Shown: positions 1 to 12,438, numbered from the stretch's first letter. The stretch is 38,736 bases of DNA from Hypsibius dujardini (GCA_001579985.1 LRSR01014709.1:1-38736); one strand, 5' to 3'. Notes: generated by a model from the sequence alone, not told the origin. Translations and numbers: made by a program.

Positions 1-1391
1 GAGTACCATTTATGAAAATAATTTTATTAGGACTTCGGATTTTTTTCAAAGCAAGTTTGAAAAGGCTGGAAATGGAGAAAAAATTGTTGCTTTCAGTAGT
101 TTTGTTAAGCAGAGTTTAAACTTACTTATAGTGTTGGTAAAGGACGAATCCATTGCTAATTGACCATTGGTCAGTTGTTTTTTTAGTCAAAGTATCTCCC
201 TGATTGTGAATTTCATTGTCCCTTTAGTTGTGTGTCTCTGTCTTCATGCGAAAAAGGCGGCGGTTCAATTCCCCGACGAGAATTTTTTCTTACCTCTAGA
301 GGCCGATTGGCCGTGCCAAATGATGTTGTAGTCGTAGTAGGCAGTAGGGGCGTTGTTGTAGTAGGGGGCGTTTGGGGAAGACTGACAGCCAAGTGCGGCT
401 CAGTCCAGTTTTGCATCTAATTTTGGGATGGACTTATGGATCCATATGCATGGGCAAAAAAGATAGACCGCCAAATTGTAACGTACTGTAATACCGCTTC
501 GAGAAACATAAAGGATTTCATTTAAGGTTCGAATTAGTGTCATTTTCGGCAGGGTACAAGCACAAAGGGTTCAAAGAGCAATTAGAAGCAGCCATTGACC
601 TTGAAGAGTATACATACAGTACCGGCATACGGAACTGAGAGCCTTTGAGTCATCAAAGTACTGTATCAGTTTGACTCGGAAACGGAGACCTAATCGAATT
701 CAGAATAGTTATCTGATCTAGTCTCAATATCTGATGTTGGAAATGACGGACGCTTCAGTGGAAACCGGTCATCGACTTTTTTTGCCGCCTATTTCTGCAG
801 AATAACCACTGTTAGTAAACCTAAAAAAAATTAAAATAAGTTATTTTATTTGTGGAATAAAAATGTATGTATTATTTCTTTTTACCTTGCTATTTTTGTA
901 TTTAATAGTGAAAATACATTTAATAAAGATCTTTAACTTATTAGTTTGGTATTTAATTATCAAAATGTATTGATAGAGGATTTGGTGAGACCTGCGCTCA
1001 CAATCAAAACAACCGCTTTAATTATCAACTGCTATGCTGACATATTTTCCCTGGAGGCTTCTTTTTGTTAATTGGACGGCTGAGCCAATTGAGTGAACCT
1101 TTTACTCTGCTCATACCCAGTGAAGGGATTTAAGAATACTCGAGCGATAAAGTCACTGACGGTTTTCCACCGAAAACCACGCCGAAATGAAAGCGCAAAC
1201 TAAGAAAAGGATGAAAAACTAGCAACCAACGAAAAAAGAGACATTTTTGGTATCAATCCTCAAAGGGAAACAAAACATTCCCAGATTCACAAAATGAGTA
1301 GGCTATACCGCAGTGAGACAGTGCAAAACAATTCGCTTGTGCCACAGACAAAGCGGAGGAACAAAATTTGTAGGAAAGTAAAACCGACGCG
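1..1391. other. Intergenic, 3' flank of OS9
   Basis: No coding exon is supported here. The two overlapping open frames near 213-420 run through a low-complexity GTAGTA/GGGGCG tract and have no splice or protein support. Positions 780-980 are AT-rich, consistent with the 3' end region of the minus-strand gene. Confidence 0.5.
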
Positions 1392-4300
1392 CTATAATTC
1401 CATCATTCGATTGGCGATCCGTTCCTTCTCCGTCAAACCCACATCCTTCCCGTCATCCTCTTCGAGATTGTAGCTCTCCTCCAGTTCATTTGCAATGCGT
1501 TGTTGCGGATTAGCGACCAACATCTGCGCGGCAAACAGTCCCGCCAAGTCGCGTTTGATCTGCTCCATCTCGCGTTCTCCCATCGCGGCGAACCGATTCC
1601 CCTGACCGGGACCGACGGCGTTGTTGACCAGTTTGATCTCAATGCCCCCGCCGAAAGAGGCAAACTTCTCACGAAGCAAGTCTTCCAATTCCCTGGCGCG
1701 TCGCTTTTTGGGATCCATCCCAGCGATGATGTCGGAGAATTGGAGGGCTTTCGATTTCGGCGGCGGTAAAGAGGTTCCATGAGTTCTTGTGGGAGTAGGT
1801 GAACCAGTCTTCAAGTCGGCCAGTGCTTCACCTGCGGAAGAGGTTGAATCAGACAAAGTCACATAGGGAGAGGTAGACAGACAATCCAGTAGTCAAACAG
1901 GACAGACAGACAGACAGACAGACAGATAGACAGATAGGCATATAAACAGACTGACAGACAGACAAATAGACAGAGAGACAAAGAAACAGACAGATAGATT
2001 AACAGGCTGGCGAATTGACTGAAAGGCAGACCTACGTAGTTTCGTACCGCTGGCTTTCTTGACTGTGCCGGAGAAGCGTTTATACCACTTGTCCAAGTCG
2101 ACCTGTTCTTCCTCGAGCATCCGGTTGGCCTGCTCTAACTCTTCATTCTGCTTCTTCAGTTCCGCCAGACGCGCGTCCGCCTTGGCGATTCGCTCAAGTT
2201 GCACCGCAATCCGTTCCAACTTTCGCGCGTCTTCCTCTACCCGAGGCGCAAAACGCTCTCGGAATCCCGCGCGAATGTTTTTCTGCAAGCAGAACGGAAA
2301 ATGTACCAGTCCACCCAAAGACTGATTGATGGAAGCATTGGTAAGAAGGACTGAAACTGATTTTTCCACTGAATCGTTTAGGTTGATGTGTTGATTGGCC
2401 GATTAGCTCAATAATTCACTGTAAACAAATGAACAAACCTTTTCATCTCGTAAAAGCCAGCGTGCTCGTTCGACGAGCAGTTGAGCGTTCTTAAAGGCTT
2501 CATCACGTTCGGCTTTCCCTATTCCCGGGCGCCCAATCTCATCCTCATAAGTTCGGCTCCGCATGATGGCCCCCACAACGTCCTTCTCGTCGTCCGTCAA
2601 TTCGTTGCTGGTTCGATCGGCAGCGTCCTTGTCCTGCCGTTTTTCGCCCGTGTCGGCGACGGCATTTTTCAGTTTGGCCAAATTGCCATCGAAATTCCGA
2701 ATCTTTTCTTCCCGAACAGAAACGAAATTGGCGATCTGGTCCATATGAAGCGTCAGTTCATCCCGCAAAGCAGGGCGGATGGTATCCTGAAAGAAAAACC
2801 GGAAATAGATAATTTACAACTGTCTGTCTGTCTGTCTCTGTCTGTCTGATTGCCTGCCAGTCAACCAAGCAACAAACCTTTCTGGTCTCCAAAATGCTAG
2901 CAGCTCTAAACAGACGAATGTTAACCTCCTGCAGATAAAACTCTTTAGGAGGCTCAGCGGTCGCCAGGTGCTCCTCCAGATCCAGGAGTAAGAACGCGGC
3001 GTTGTGAGCCTCGACCAGCACTCCAATGGCCTCGTGCTCGTCCGCGGACAACACCGAATCCAGCGACTTTTCTGCCTTTTTTTTGGCGTCGGTGCTATCG
3101 TATTTTAGCCCAGTCCAGCCATATTTTACATAAATCTGCTTTTTGGCGCCGAGATAAAGCCGGAAGAATTCCTCCGACTCGGGGTCCGGGCCTATTTCGA
3201 GGAGAAATGGGACTACATTTCAGCGAATAGAGCCACAAAAGAATAATATATCAAGCAAGGCAGGCAAACATACAGTGAGGCAGACCAATTCAAAGAGACA
3301 AGTAGGCAGGCAGACAGACATACACAGACAAGCAGACAGGTAAACATTCAGACATGGAGGCAGACAGATAGACCGGCAGACAAGCAGACACAGACAGTGA
3401 GACATCCAAGCAGGCAGGTAGACAGACAGACAGACACGTAAACATCCAGCCAAGGAGGGCGACAGAGGGACGGACACATAGGTAGGGTGAAAAATTGCAT
3501 TTGGCATACCGTTCTGATTCACTAGAGATTCAGGCTTTTTCTTGGGAAAGGGCATAGGTCGAAGCGGTAACAGGGCTTCCAGAAAGGTGTCATAGGACTG
3601 CGCCAATTGAATCATTTTGCTTTGAAATTTCCGTCGAATAAGGCGTTCCGACTAAAATAAAAACGTAAAACATATCGGGTAGGGTGTTATGCAGACTTAA
3701 ACCAAGACATGTACGTAGGCAGATACGATATGCATATAGGAGGGCAAGCAGACAGACAGCCCAAACGTCAATTACTCACATCTTCCAATATTTCATCCAT
3801 CAGTATCCAATTCAATATCACTTTTAGGCGCTCCCGTACAGCGATAATATCGAAAGCTGGCGTTACACCAGTCCCAATCACCGTGTGCACGTTGCTCATT
3901 ACAAACGCCATATACGCCACAAAGTCATCGTACATTTGTTGCTCGCCGTCGGTGAAGGGAGCGAGGCTATGGATGTCGTTGGCCCTGACTTCCGCGTTAA
4001 GGACTATCAAATATTCTCCATAGGATATAGGTTTGACTCTCTTCGGTTCGGCTTGTGTGGCAGTATCTAAAAACAATAATATTAGGACTACCAGTCAGTC
4101 ACAAATCAGACGCACAGACAGACAAACAAACAGATTGGCAGTTCGTCATTAACCTGGATCAATAGCCTGGAGCAACTCTTCGTCATCCACCATGCCATTG
4201 TCGAGAGTAGCTGTTGGTGGTGTGGCCAGGGGACGCGTGTTTTCCAGATCATACAGACTGAGAAATTGCTCGATGTACATCTGCATTAAGGTAACTTTCG

Positions 4301-4398
4301 GCAAGTAATGTAGGACGAATTCCGGTCTTGGTTGGTTCTTGCCTTCTTTCTACAACGACAATCAGCTCTAACAGCAAACTCATAAACAAACACTCAGC

Positions 4399-4436
<38 letters not shown>

Positions 4437-6828
4437 GCCAGACATGCATGTAAAAAAATAAATCAGAAATTACTTTCAAAATTCGGGTGGCATCCGCGAT
4501 GTTCTGCGATGCCAGGTCGAACGCGAGTGATCGCTGCGCCGCGGAATCCGATCTCGCCTTCTTCTTCAGCAGATCGGTGGTCCGATCCATCAGCTCTAGC
4601 ACGATGAATTCCCGATTGTTAAGATCTTCGAACTGCTGTCGATTGGCAGCCACATTGGCTAGAATTTTGAAGAGCATTTCATCCGGAACCCACACTTCTT
4701 TCCGTTCGCGGGTAAATTGCTGAGCCCTCTCGTAGAACTGCTCGTATGTCTGCTCACTGGGGTCGAAAGGGATCTTTCCACGAACATTCACCTGAAAATA
4801 AAGAAGCGTCCGTTATGTATTGATCTATCGTGTTGATTGTCTGTTTGTCTGCCTGTCTGCATGCCTGTTTGTCTGTCACTGTCTATCACTGTCTGTGTGT
4901 TTGTCTGTTTGTCTGTTATTGTGTATCTGTCTTTGTGTGTGTGTCTGTCTGTCTGTGTGTCTGTGTGTCTGCTTGCCTGCCTGCCTGCCTGACCATCTGT
5001 CTGCATGCAAGCCAACTCACCGGAAAACTGTCTGAGACCTCATCTTCCGTTGTTAATGAGGGCTTGCGCACATCATCGACAGATCCAGATCCTCGCATAG
5101 TAATATCCGAGACAGTTTCCGTGGCTGCTGTTGGCAATTCAGGCATGGTAACGATAGGAACTGGACCAGTGGCTTCGGAAAAGGAATCAGCGTTTCCCTC
5201 CACCGCTTTTCCTTGATCAATTTGTAAATGGTCAGACTTTACACTGGACGTGGCTACTGGATTGCAGCGAATTTGGCCAATTGCTGGATCTTCTTTCCGG
5301 AAATAGGGAAAAGCGCAGAGCCGCTTGGAAAAAATGATAACTTCATATACGCAGGACTCCGGTTCGCGTACGGATTCGACATGATCCGTCATCCAATTGG
5401 AACCGTCGCAGTAAATCTGAATAAAAAACATGTAATAAATAACTAAAGTAATTTAAGGAATTTTTATACTTTTTTCGAAACCACACATTTGATTAAAAAA
5501 GAATTAACTGTAAACTGAACTGAAAAGCAAATTTGTTGTTGCAACCTTGACGCGAGTCTGACGCTGTTCTCCGGTAAGATCGCACGTCGTCCCATTGGCA
5601 AAGTACTGCAAATGGTAGCGGTCTTTCTTTTTCAGCGCATCCTAAAAGGAGGAATATATTATCCAAAAGTTCGGATATTTTGTCAGGAAAAAATTCCGAT
5701 TTCACCTTGGCAGACACGTTGGACCAGTTATACGAATGGGAATATATCCCCAGCGTGATCACCGGCTTGCTGATCACGCCGCTCGGTTCGGTGTGATACT
5801 GGATCACATGCTTCCGGAAACAGAATTCATAATGCCACCATCCCGAAGTAATCTGGAAAGAATGAAATTATAGTGTAAAAATTACTTTTATCTCCAAGTT
5901 ACTAACAGCAATGCCTGAGATACTATTTGTACGATTCAAATAAAGAGGAAATAAACAATAATGTGCCGACAGTCAATTGATTGATTGATAAATCAGAATG
6001 TGGTTTACAATGTGATCCGTTGCTTGATTGATTAATGGATCGGAACGTGATATTACAATCTGACCCGTTGCTTGATTGATGTATTGATTGAAAGCTGCAA
6101 CGAAGTTTTTCCGAGACTGACCAGGTTGACGCATCCGCGATTGCTTTCCGTGGGCACGAGCGCTTCCTCAATCGCCTCCGTCGTTAGATTGACCAGTTTG
6201 TCCTTCTCATCAGAAGGCTTCACCATATCAGGGATACTACAGCGAAATGGCTGCCCCTTCCGATTGCGCATAATGACGGTCTTTTCCACATTCCCTTCAA
6301 TTTCCGGTGGCTGCAAAATAATATTCCTATCTCCAATCAACGCTTCTTTTGAAAGTGAAACTAAACTGGGAAAAGTGAGTGGCCAACCAAGCATAGAAAG
6401 AAAATAAAATTGGAAGAAAAATGATTTTGGACAATTCATCAATCAATGCCTCAGTTTTTCTGTAAAGTCTGGCACGAAAAACTTCGATTGATTGTTGATT
6501 GCAGGGAAAAACACACTGCAACAGCGCAATCAACAATCAATCGACCGAACGTTCGCCAAGACGCAAATGTCATTTCCTTTGTTCCTCGTAGTATTGTGGT
6601 CAATTTCGACTAGATGTCGGATAATTAATATGCAACGAGCAATATTCTTACAAAAATGTCATTCGGCGGTGTTGCTGCAGGCACGCGAGTTTTGTCAATA
6701 ACGACTTTATACAGTCCACTATCTCCAAATGAGCCTGCTGCATTGCCTCCTCCTCCCCGCTCAAGTCCCGTGCAGCGAGCTGCTGCGAGCAAAATAAAAA
6801 TGGGCGCACATTTTTTCCATAGCTCCAT
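1392..6828 (-). CDS. OS9: OS-9, ER lectin of ER-associated degradation
   Basis: OS-9 reads trimmed mannose glycans on misfolded glycoproteins in the ER lumen and hands them to the HRD1/SEL1L ubiquitin ligase. Thirteen exons join in phase (minus strand, descending): 6828-6652, 6310-6122, 5852-5706, 5641-5546, 5416-5021, 4791-4474, 4349-4154, 4066-3780, 3651-3510, 3191-2878, 2786-2439, 2282-2036, 1831-1392, giving 1098 aa. A signal peptide starts at [11 protein letters not shown]. The MRH lectin domain spans roughly residues 108-245: the WW pair (127-128), Q140, the [12 protein letters not shown] block (191-202), and E221 and Y227 in EPESCVY correspond to the mannose-binding residues known in OS-9. 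The last exon carries the conserved OS-9 C-terminal block ([18 protein letters not shown]), and exon 12 looks coiled-coil. The product is longer than vertebrate OS-9 (about 670 aa) because of a large helical middle. The start is the first ATG before a hydrophobic stretch. Introns carry CAGA or ATTG repeats. Confidence 0.9.
1898..1995. repeat. (CAGA)n array in OS9 intron 12
   Basis: Imperfect CAGA/CAGATAGA tetranucleotide array inside the last OS9 intron, reading CAGA on the plus strand. Confidence 0.9.
3260..3480. repeat. Degenerate (CAGA)n array in OS9 intron 9
   Basis: About 220 bp of CAGACAGA, CAGGCAGA and CAAGCAGA variants between the exons at 3191 and 3510. Confidence 0.85.
4395..4445. 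repeat. (CAGA)n array in OS9 intron 6
   Basis: A near-perfect run of CAGACAGA units inside the 124 bp intron between the exons ending at 4474 and starting at 4349, so it makes up a large share of that intron. Confidence 0.9.
4830..5012. repeat. (CTGT)n array in OS9 intron 5
   Basis: CTGTCTGT and TGTGTGTC variants fill most of the intron between 4791 and 5021. The orientation is opposite to the other arrays in the same gene. Confidence 0.9.
5965..6095. repeat. ATTGATTG-bearing short tandem repeat, OS9 intron 2
   Basis: Two to three imperfect units of about 58 bp. Each combines a GATTGATTGAT core with a CCGTTGCTTGATTGAT end. Related ATTGATTG motifs recur in ACSS intron 1 (around 8030-8100, 8270-8345 and 8525-8600). 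Confidence 0.7.
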
Positions 6829-7335
6829 CGCTGGAATCAAAATTGAAAATTAAAAAAGGCCAAAATCCATCCCGAAAACGGGAAGAGGGAAAAAATAAAG
6901 GAAAATATAAACAGGATGTTCATGTGGAACAGATGGTTTATGAACTGCGAACAACTGTTTTGGAAGCAGTAACATGACCAGAACACTAGGAAGGGAGGGG
7001 TAAACCGTAGAAACAGAGGCGCTATGCAACCGAACAACACAGCACTCCCTCCGTCCTCAACCTTTAAGTCCCGTCCATTTTACATCGAGATGCTGCGAGG
7101 AAAATTATAATGGGCGCACATTTTTTCATAGCTCCATAGCTGAATTAAAAACTAAGAAAAGACACACAAAATCCATTCCGAAAACGGGAAGAGGGAAGAA
7201 ATACTACGTAAGAATAAAAGGCTGCTGATGTGGAACAACTGGGTTATGAGCAGAAACGAGTCTGTTGGAAGCAGTAACATAAAGCATAACATTAGGAAGG
7301 AACGGGTAAATAATATGAATGAGGCGCTATGCGTC
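6735..7335. repeat. ~300 bp tandem duplication across the OS9 first exon
   Basis: Copy A (about 6735-7030) and copy B (about 7040-7335) share long matches. These include ATGGGCGCACATTTTTTC, TCCGAAAACGGGAAGAGGGA, TTGGAAGCAGTAACAT and AGGCGCTATGC in the same order and orientation. Copy A contains the 5' part of OS9 exon 1 and its upstream flank. Copy B holds a decayed version. Confidence 0.85.
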
Positions 7336-7662
7336 GGAACTACGCTGCAAGACCCCTGGTTGTGGGGGTGTGGTCTGCGTTACATAACAGACAGGCCCCC
7401 TAGCTTATTAGAATGACACTCTCGCTTGCAGCGGAATTTTATTTCCGAGTGTTGTTGCATTTACTTTTATCGACCACCGCTTTTCTTCTTTTATCTCCTT
7501 CCATCTCAAGACCAGCTCACCTGGAGCCACCTCATAACCACATTTTTCACGCAAAATTCATTTCTCCATCCGATTCCACGGTCCAATTCGGCGCAAAAAT
7601 TTTCATTCCTTGGGAATTTGATTGAAATCGGAAGCTCCCAAAAGGAACAAAGAAACACAAAG
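6829..7662. promoter_or_regulatory. Divergent promoter region between OS9 and ACSS
   Basis: The ATG codons of OS9 (minus, 6828) and acetyl-CoA synthetase (plus, 7663) lie head to head 834 bp apart. Both 5' regions must sit here, so a shared bidirectional promoter is likely (inference). No unambiguous TATA box or initiator could be assigned. Confidence 0.6.
7040..7137 (-). pseudogene. Relic copy of OS9 exon 1
   Basis: Part of duplication copy B. The start reads ATG GAG CTA on the minus strand from 7137, as in the real exon. Loss of one base in the following G then makes TGA the fourth codon (7128-7126). The downstream signal-peptide coding sequence is recognisable but out of frame. It cannot encode the OS-9 N-terminus. 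Confidence 0.75.
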
Positions 7663-9621
7663 ATGTCGTCGCTTGTTGACGGTGAACTGCCTGGCACGTT
7701 GTTCCACCCGCCGCCGCATCTCGAGCGGACCGCTCACGTCCCTGGGATGGACACGTACCGGCGGATGTACGCCGAGTCGGTGGAACACCCCGAGGCATTT
7801 TGGACAAACATTGCGCAGGAGTTTTTCTGGAAGACGCCTGCGACTGGGCCCCTTTTCAACTGGAATTTTGACGTGCGCAAAGGCCCGATTGCGACGAATT
7901 TCATGACGGGTGCGACGACCAATATCTCCTACAATGCCCTCGACCGACATGTGGCCTGCGGCTTAGGGGATAAGACCGCGTTTATTTGGTAAGAATGATA
8001 TGAGCAAATCAGAGAAGTTTACCATACTAAGCTGTTGATTGATCAGCTGATTGTTTCCTTGCTGGAAGATTGATATTTGTGTGAACCGCCTTGATTGATT
8101 GGTGGATTGCCTGCTTTGCGTAATTACGTTTTCTATTTTTATTCCAACTTGACTGCTTTAAGTTTTCCCATTTGTTGCGACTCTCAGTTATTGCAGTTTT
8201 GTATTTTAAGTCTCAGTCTGGCATGCTACATGTTTTTTAGTTATAAATTTTCTCTTGTATTGTTTTGTGAAGATTGTGTTGATTGATTGTTGATTTACTG
8301 AGGCCCTGCTTAAAGCATAAGCTGCGCATTGATTGTCTTGATTGATGTTAGTCGTTGTTTAATTGTATGTAACGATTTTATAAACGACTCATAGTTATTT
8401 TTATTTTACATAAAATATTATTCTAAATACTGAAAGTGTGGCTTTTCTTTTAATTAAGAATTATTATTTAGATAAACTTTTGCCGCAGATATAATTTACG
8501 TGTTTGTTTAAAGTCAGACAACATGTGATTGATTGTTGATTGAACAATGCTTTACAAGTTTGACTTTGCATTGATTGGCTTGATTGGCTTGATTGATGTG
8601 ATCGTTGTGCAGGGAGGGAAATAACCACGGGGACGAGGGTAAAATCACCTACAGTCAACTCCTGGAGGAGGTCAGCAAGTTCAGCAACGTCCTCAAGGCA
8701 GCCGGTCTAGAGAAGGGCGATCGAGTGGCTATCTACCTGCCGATGATACTGGAGCTTCCAATTGCCATCTTGGCATGTGCACGAATTGGTGTCGTGCATT
8801 CTGTTGTGTTTGGCGGATTTTCGGCTGATTCACTGGCCGAACGGATGCTGGATGGCAAATGCAGCGTACTCGTCACTGCCGGTAAGCGCTTACAAACAAA
8901 CAGCTGCGTGCGTACGCATCGGCCGACCGGAAGTGTTGTGTCTTTTTCGGGGGTCAAGGTCTTGTTCGTTGACTTTGATTGTCCGAGATTATATTCACCT
9001 AACCTTATATTGGTTCAAGTTGATCTGTCTTTGTCTGCTTCTCTTTCATTCATTTGTTTTCCTTAATCGTGTGCATCCTCTTATCCCTGCAGACGGAGTA
9101 TGGCGTGGGGACAAGTTCATCGATTTGAAGAAGATCGCCGATGAGGCCGCTGCAAAGTGTCTGGCGCACGGGCATAAAACAACGCGGAAGATTGTCGTGA
9201 AGCATATGGGACCTTGCCCGGTATAATTCGGCACAATTATTGGCTAAAGAATTATTGTCACTGTTCTTTTGCGGATGAATAAAAATGCACAATTTTAATT
9301 TGTGTTGTACAGGTTACGCAGCAGAATGGGACGACGAATGGAGTTCTCAACGGCAACGGGCATGACCATGCAAAGGGGGATGGGCGTGGAAAGGTGCCAC
9401 GTGTTGACCGTTACTGCAGCAAGAAGCATCATAAAGAGCTTATCACCCAGTGGGACGATCAAGTTGATTGGTGGTGGCACGAGGAAGTAGCGAAAGTGAG
9501 TTTATGTTTACCTGATAGCTGAGCCAGCCGGAAATTGGGTTGCAGACACGAGTTAATTTTGCAGGCCGACAGACGCGCAGGCAGACAAACAGGCAAGCAG
9601 TCAGACAGACAGACAGACAGC

Positions 9622-9652
<31 letters not shown>

Positions 9653-12395
9653 TAGACAGATAGACAGACAGACATATGGATATATATTCATGAAAGCATA
9701 GAAAAGACACTCATGAATATTGATGTACAGACCAATCACTAGACCTAAGACAACGTCAGACAAATAAATCGATAAAGAGTCAGATGATGCTCCCTCTAGG
9801 CGTTCGTTAGCCGGCTCAGTTGGCTTAATATAATGTCTCCCCTAGGTCGAGGCAACTTGTCCTCCTGTTTGGATGGATTCGGAGGATCCCCTCTTCCTGC
9901 TCTACACTTCCGGCTCAACGGGCAAACCCAAGGGGATCCTCCACACAGTGGCGGGCTACATGGTTTACGCGGCCTTGACGTTCAAGTGTGTGCTTCCGTC
10001 TGATTTCTTCAATTTATCGAGTGATTAACTTCGTTTGCGTTGAAGATGCGTCTTTGACTATCAAGACGATGACGTGTACTGGTGCACCGCCGATGCCGGC
10101 TGGATTACCGGTCATTCTTACGTCGTTTATGGACCCTTATTGAATGGCGCCACCGGAATCGTTTTTGAAGGTGAATGTTTAATTTAATATTTTATTCTAA
10201 AATGCTCGAGCTTCATTTACTCATTTTTAATATAATATTAATAATATTTTGCAAAATTATTTAAATTGTTTTGTTTTTGTTAGAGTCAATTAAAGATTAT
10301 TTAGTTTTAATTTTTTAAATTGTTTAATGTATAATTGAAAGTAATTGATTTAATTTTGAACAGGTATTCCGACGTATCCACAACCGGACCGCTTTTGGGA
10401 AGTGGTTGAAAAATATCGAGTGACGAAATTCTACACCGCCCCAACGGCCATTCGATCTCTTATGAAATTTGGCGAGGAAATAGTTCTAAAGTTTGTCTGG
10501 AGGGGATGAGCCGCACACTTTTCCGGTGAGAATTGGCAGACGTCACTTTTTTGTATGGCTTTCAGGCACGATCGGAGCTCGCTGAAAATCCTGGGCAGTG
10601 TTGGCGAACCGATCAACGTAAGTTGCCGAACGCCAACTTCTGAAGAAATAATTACTTCAAAAGCGAACAAAAAAAGATAGAATTGAGCTTAAAATAACAC
10701 GCTTAAATTTTTAATTGCATACATTTGAAAATATAAGTATACTTAATATGCATTATTTGTTTTATGATTTAAATAATTAAATAAATTTTAAATTGTTTTA
10801 TGATTTAAAAAATTAAATAAATTTTAAATTGTTTTATGATTTAAAAAATTAAATAAATTTTAAAGATAGAATTGAGCTTAAAATAATACGCTTAAAATAA
10901 ATTTTTAATTGCATACATTTTAACAAGTTTCGTTTATTTATGTTCCGTAGATAGAGTAGATTGTTTATGCCGTTGATAATTTCAGCCGGAAGCTTGGTTA
11001 TGGTATCACAAATACGTCGGCGAGGAACGCTGCCCGATTGTGGACACTTTCTGGCAGACCGAAACTGGCGGACATGTTTTGACTCCCCTGCCCGCTGCGA
11101 CGCCACTCAAACCCGGTTCGGCGACCCTGCCTTTTTTCGGAGTTTTACCTGCAGTGTTAGACGAGGACGGCCATGAAATTTCCCAACCGGACTGTGAAGG
11201 CTATCTCGTCTTTAAGCAGGCCTGGCCGGGAGTGATGCGATCCATTTACGGCGATCATAAGCGATATGAGAATCTGTATTTTGGAAAGTTTCCCGGATAC
11301 TATACGACAGGCGACGGTGAGTGGCTTTCAGCCTTGATTCTAGAGGCAGACGTAAAGGTAGACTTGCTAACAGACTCGTAGATATGCGGACAATGACTGG
11401 TAGATAGGCAGACAAACAAACAGACCGACAGATAGACAGACAGACAGACAGGTAGACAAGTAGGCAAGTAGGCAGGCAGGCAGACGTACAGGCAGACAGA
11501 TAGATACTCAGATGTGTGGACAGACATGTAGATATGAAGATGGGCAGGCAGACAGATAGAGAGATAGACAGGGACATAGATACGGGAAATATAAAACCGT
11601 GTTTTTTTTAATTTTTAGGTTGCAAGCGAGACAAAGATGGATATTACTGGATCACGGGACGAATTGACGATATGGTCAATGTGTCAGGCCACTTGTTGAG
11701 TACTGCCGAAATCGAATCAGCTCTGATTGAACACCCTGGTGTTTCGGAAGCGGCGGTTGTTTCCCATCCTCATCCCATCAAGGGTGAATGTACTTATGGA
11801 TTTGTCACCATGAAGGTCGGTCATGTCTTCAATAAACAAACCGTCAGCGAATTGAAGCTCAAAGGTACGAATCTACTCATCTGCAAGCCTTGCTGCATGT
11901 CAGTCGGTTTATCTGCCTTTCCATCAGTCTGGCTGCTTGTGTTTCCGTCTGTCCGTTGCCTTTCCGTCTGTCTGTCTGCTGTCTGTCTAACTGGCTGTTC
12001 GTTTATCGGTCTGCTTGTCTGTTTGTCTGCCTTTCCATATGTCCGTCGACCTGTCTATCTGTGGACATGTCTGTCAGATCATCTACTGGGCTCTCTGCCT
12101 GTGTCTGTTGTCTGTTTAACCGACATAGCAGGCAGATATATTTTTCCTTCCCTTTATTCATATTTGTCTTCAAAATTCGGTCTGATCTTTTTCAGTGCGA
12201 GAGAAGATTGGGGCCTTTGCAGTTCCGGACTTCCTTCAAGACGCTCCTGGGCTGCCGAAAACGCGATCGGGAAAAATTATGCGCAGAGTCCTACGCAAGA
12301 TCGCTTGTGGTGACCGGGCTCTGGGCGACATTTCCACCCTGGCAGACAGCGACGTCGTGGAGACTCTTTTCAAACTGCGACCGTCTAACGCCTAG
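7663..12395 (+). CDS. ACSS2: Acetyl-CoA synthetase, cytosolic type
   Basis: Converts acetate, ATP and CoA to acetyl-CoA, AMP and pyrophosphate. Eleven exons join in phase: 7663-7988, 8613-8881, 9093-9220, 9313-9495, 9846-9985, 10046-10170, 10364-10490, 10566-10617, 10986-11316, 11619-11864, 12196-12395, giving 708 aa (human ACSS2 is about 700). Visible signatures of the ANL adenylating enzymes are the phosphate-binding loop [11 protein letters not shown] (residues 322-332), the WQTETGG motif, the [10 protein letters not shown] hinge region, and the catalytic lysine K669 in [11 protein letters not shown], the residue regulated by acetylation in this family. No mitochondrial presequence is evident, hence the ACSS2 rather than ACSS1 call. 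Exon 4 has an Asn/Gly-rich insert at a position that is variable in the family. Transcribed divergently from OS9. An AATAAA follows the stop. Confidence 0.95.
9569..9675. repeat. (CAGA)n array in ACSS intron 4
   Basis: CAGACAGA run in the intron between exons ending at 9495 and starting at 9846. It is followed by a short palindrome-like stretch around TTCATGAAAG...CTCATGAATA. Confidence 0.9.
10675..10925. repeat. AT-rich 36 bp tandem repeat with flanking duplication, ACSS intron 8
   Basis: Three copies of a 36 bp AT-rich unit (10757-10792, 10793-10828, 10829-10864). They are flanked on both sides by copies of a longer segment starting AGATAGAATTGAGCTTAAAA (10675 and 10864). Confidence 0.85.
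11395..11580. repeat. (CAGA)n array in ACSS intron 9
   Basis: Degenerate CAGACAGA/CAGGCAGG/TAGACAGA array ending about 40 bp before the acceptor of exon 10. Confidence 0.85.
11925..12130. repeat. (CTGT)n array in ACSS intron 10
   Basis: Degenerate CTGTCTGT variants, opposite in orientation to the array in the preceding intron. Confidence 0.8.
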
Positions 12396-12438
12396 TGGGA
12401 CAAGGCCTATGCACACTGCAAAATTTGCTCTTACAGAG

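Noticed and set aside
255-290. GGTTCAATTCC at 262-272 resembling the B box of a tRNA or tRNA-derived SINE
   Set aside because: No A box, acceptor stem or well-paired T stem could be found around it, so the match is probably chance.
1890-2030. Long open frames rich in Cys/Leu/Ser/Val across CTGT arrays (here and at 3220, 4830, 9443, 11212, 12774, 13876, 27710)
   Set aside because: A tetranucleotide array without stops is open in several frames by construction. These frames translate microsatellites inside introns or intergenic DNA and are not genes.
3290-3470. CRISPR-like regular repeats
   Set aside because: The units are 4 bp tandem repeats with no spacers, in a eukaryotic genome with introns.
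9313-9380. Asn/Gly-rich stretch in ACSS exon 4 as an inserted domain
   Set aside because: The position is a known variable loop in acetyl-CoA synthetases and the stretch is short, so it needs no special explanation.
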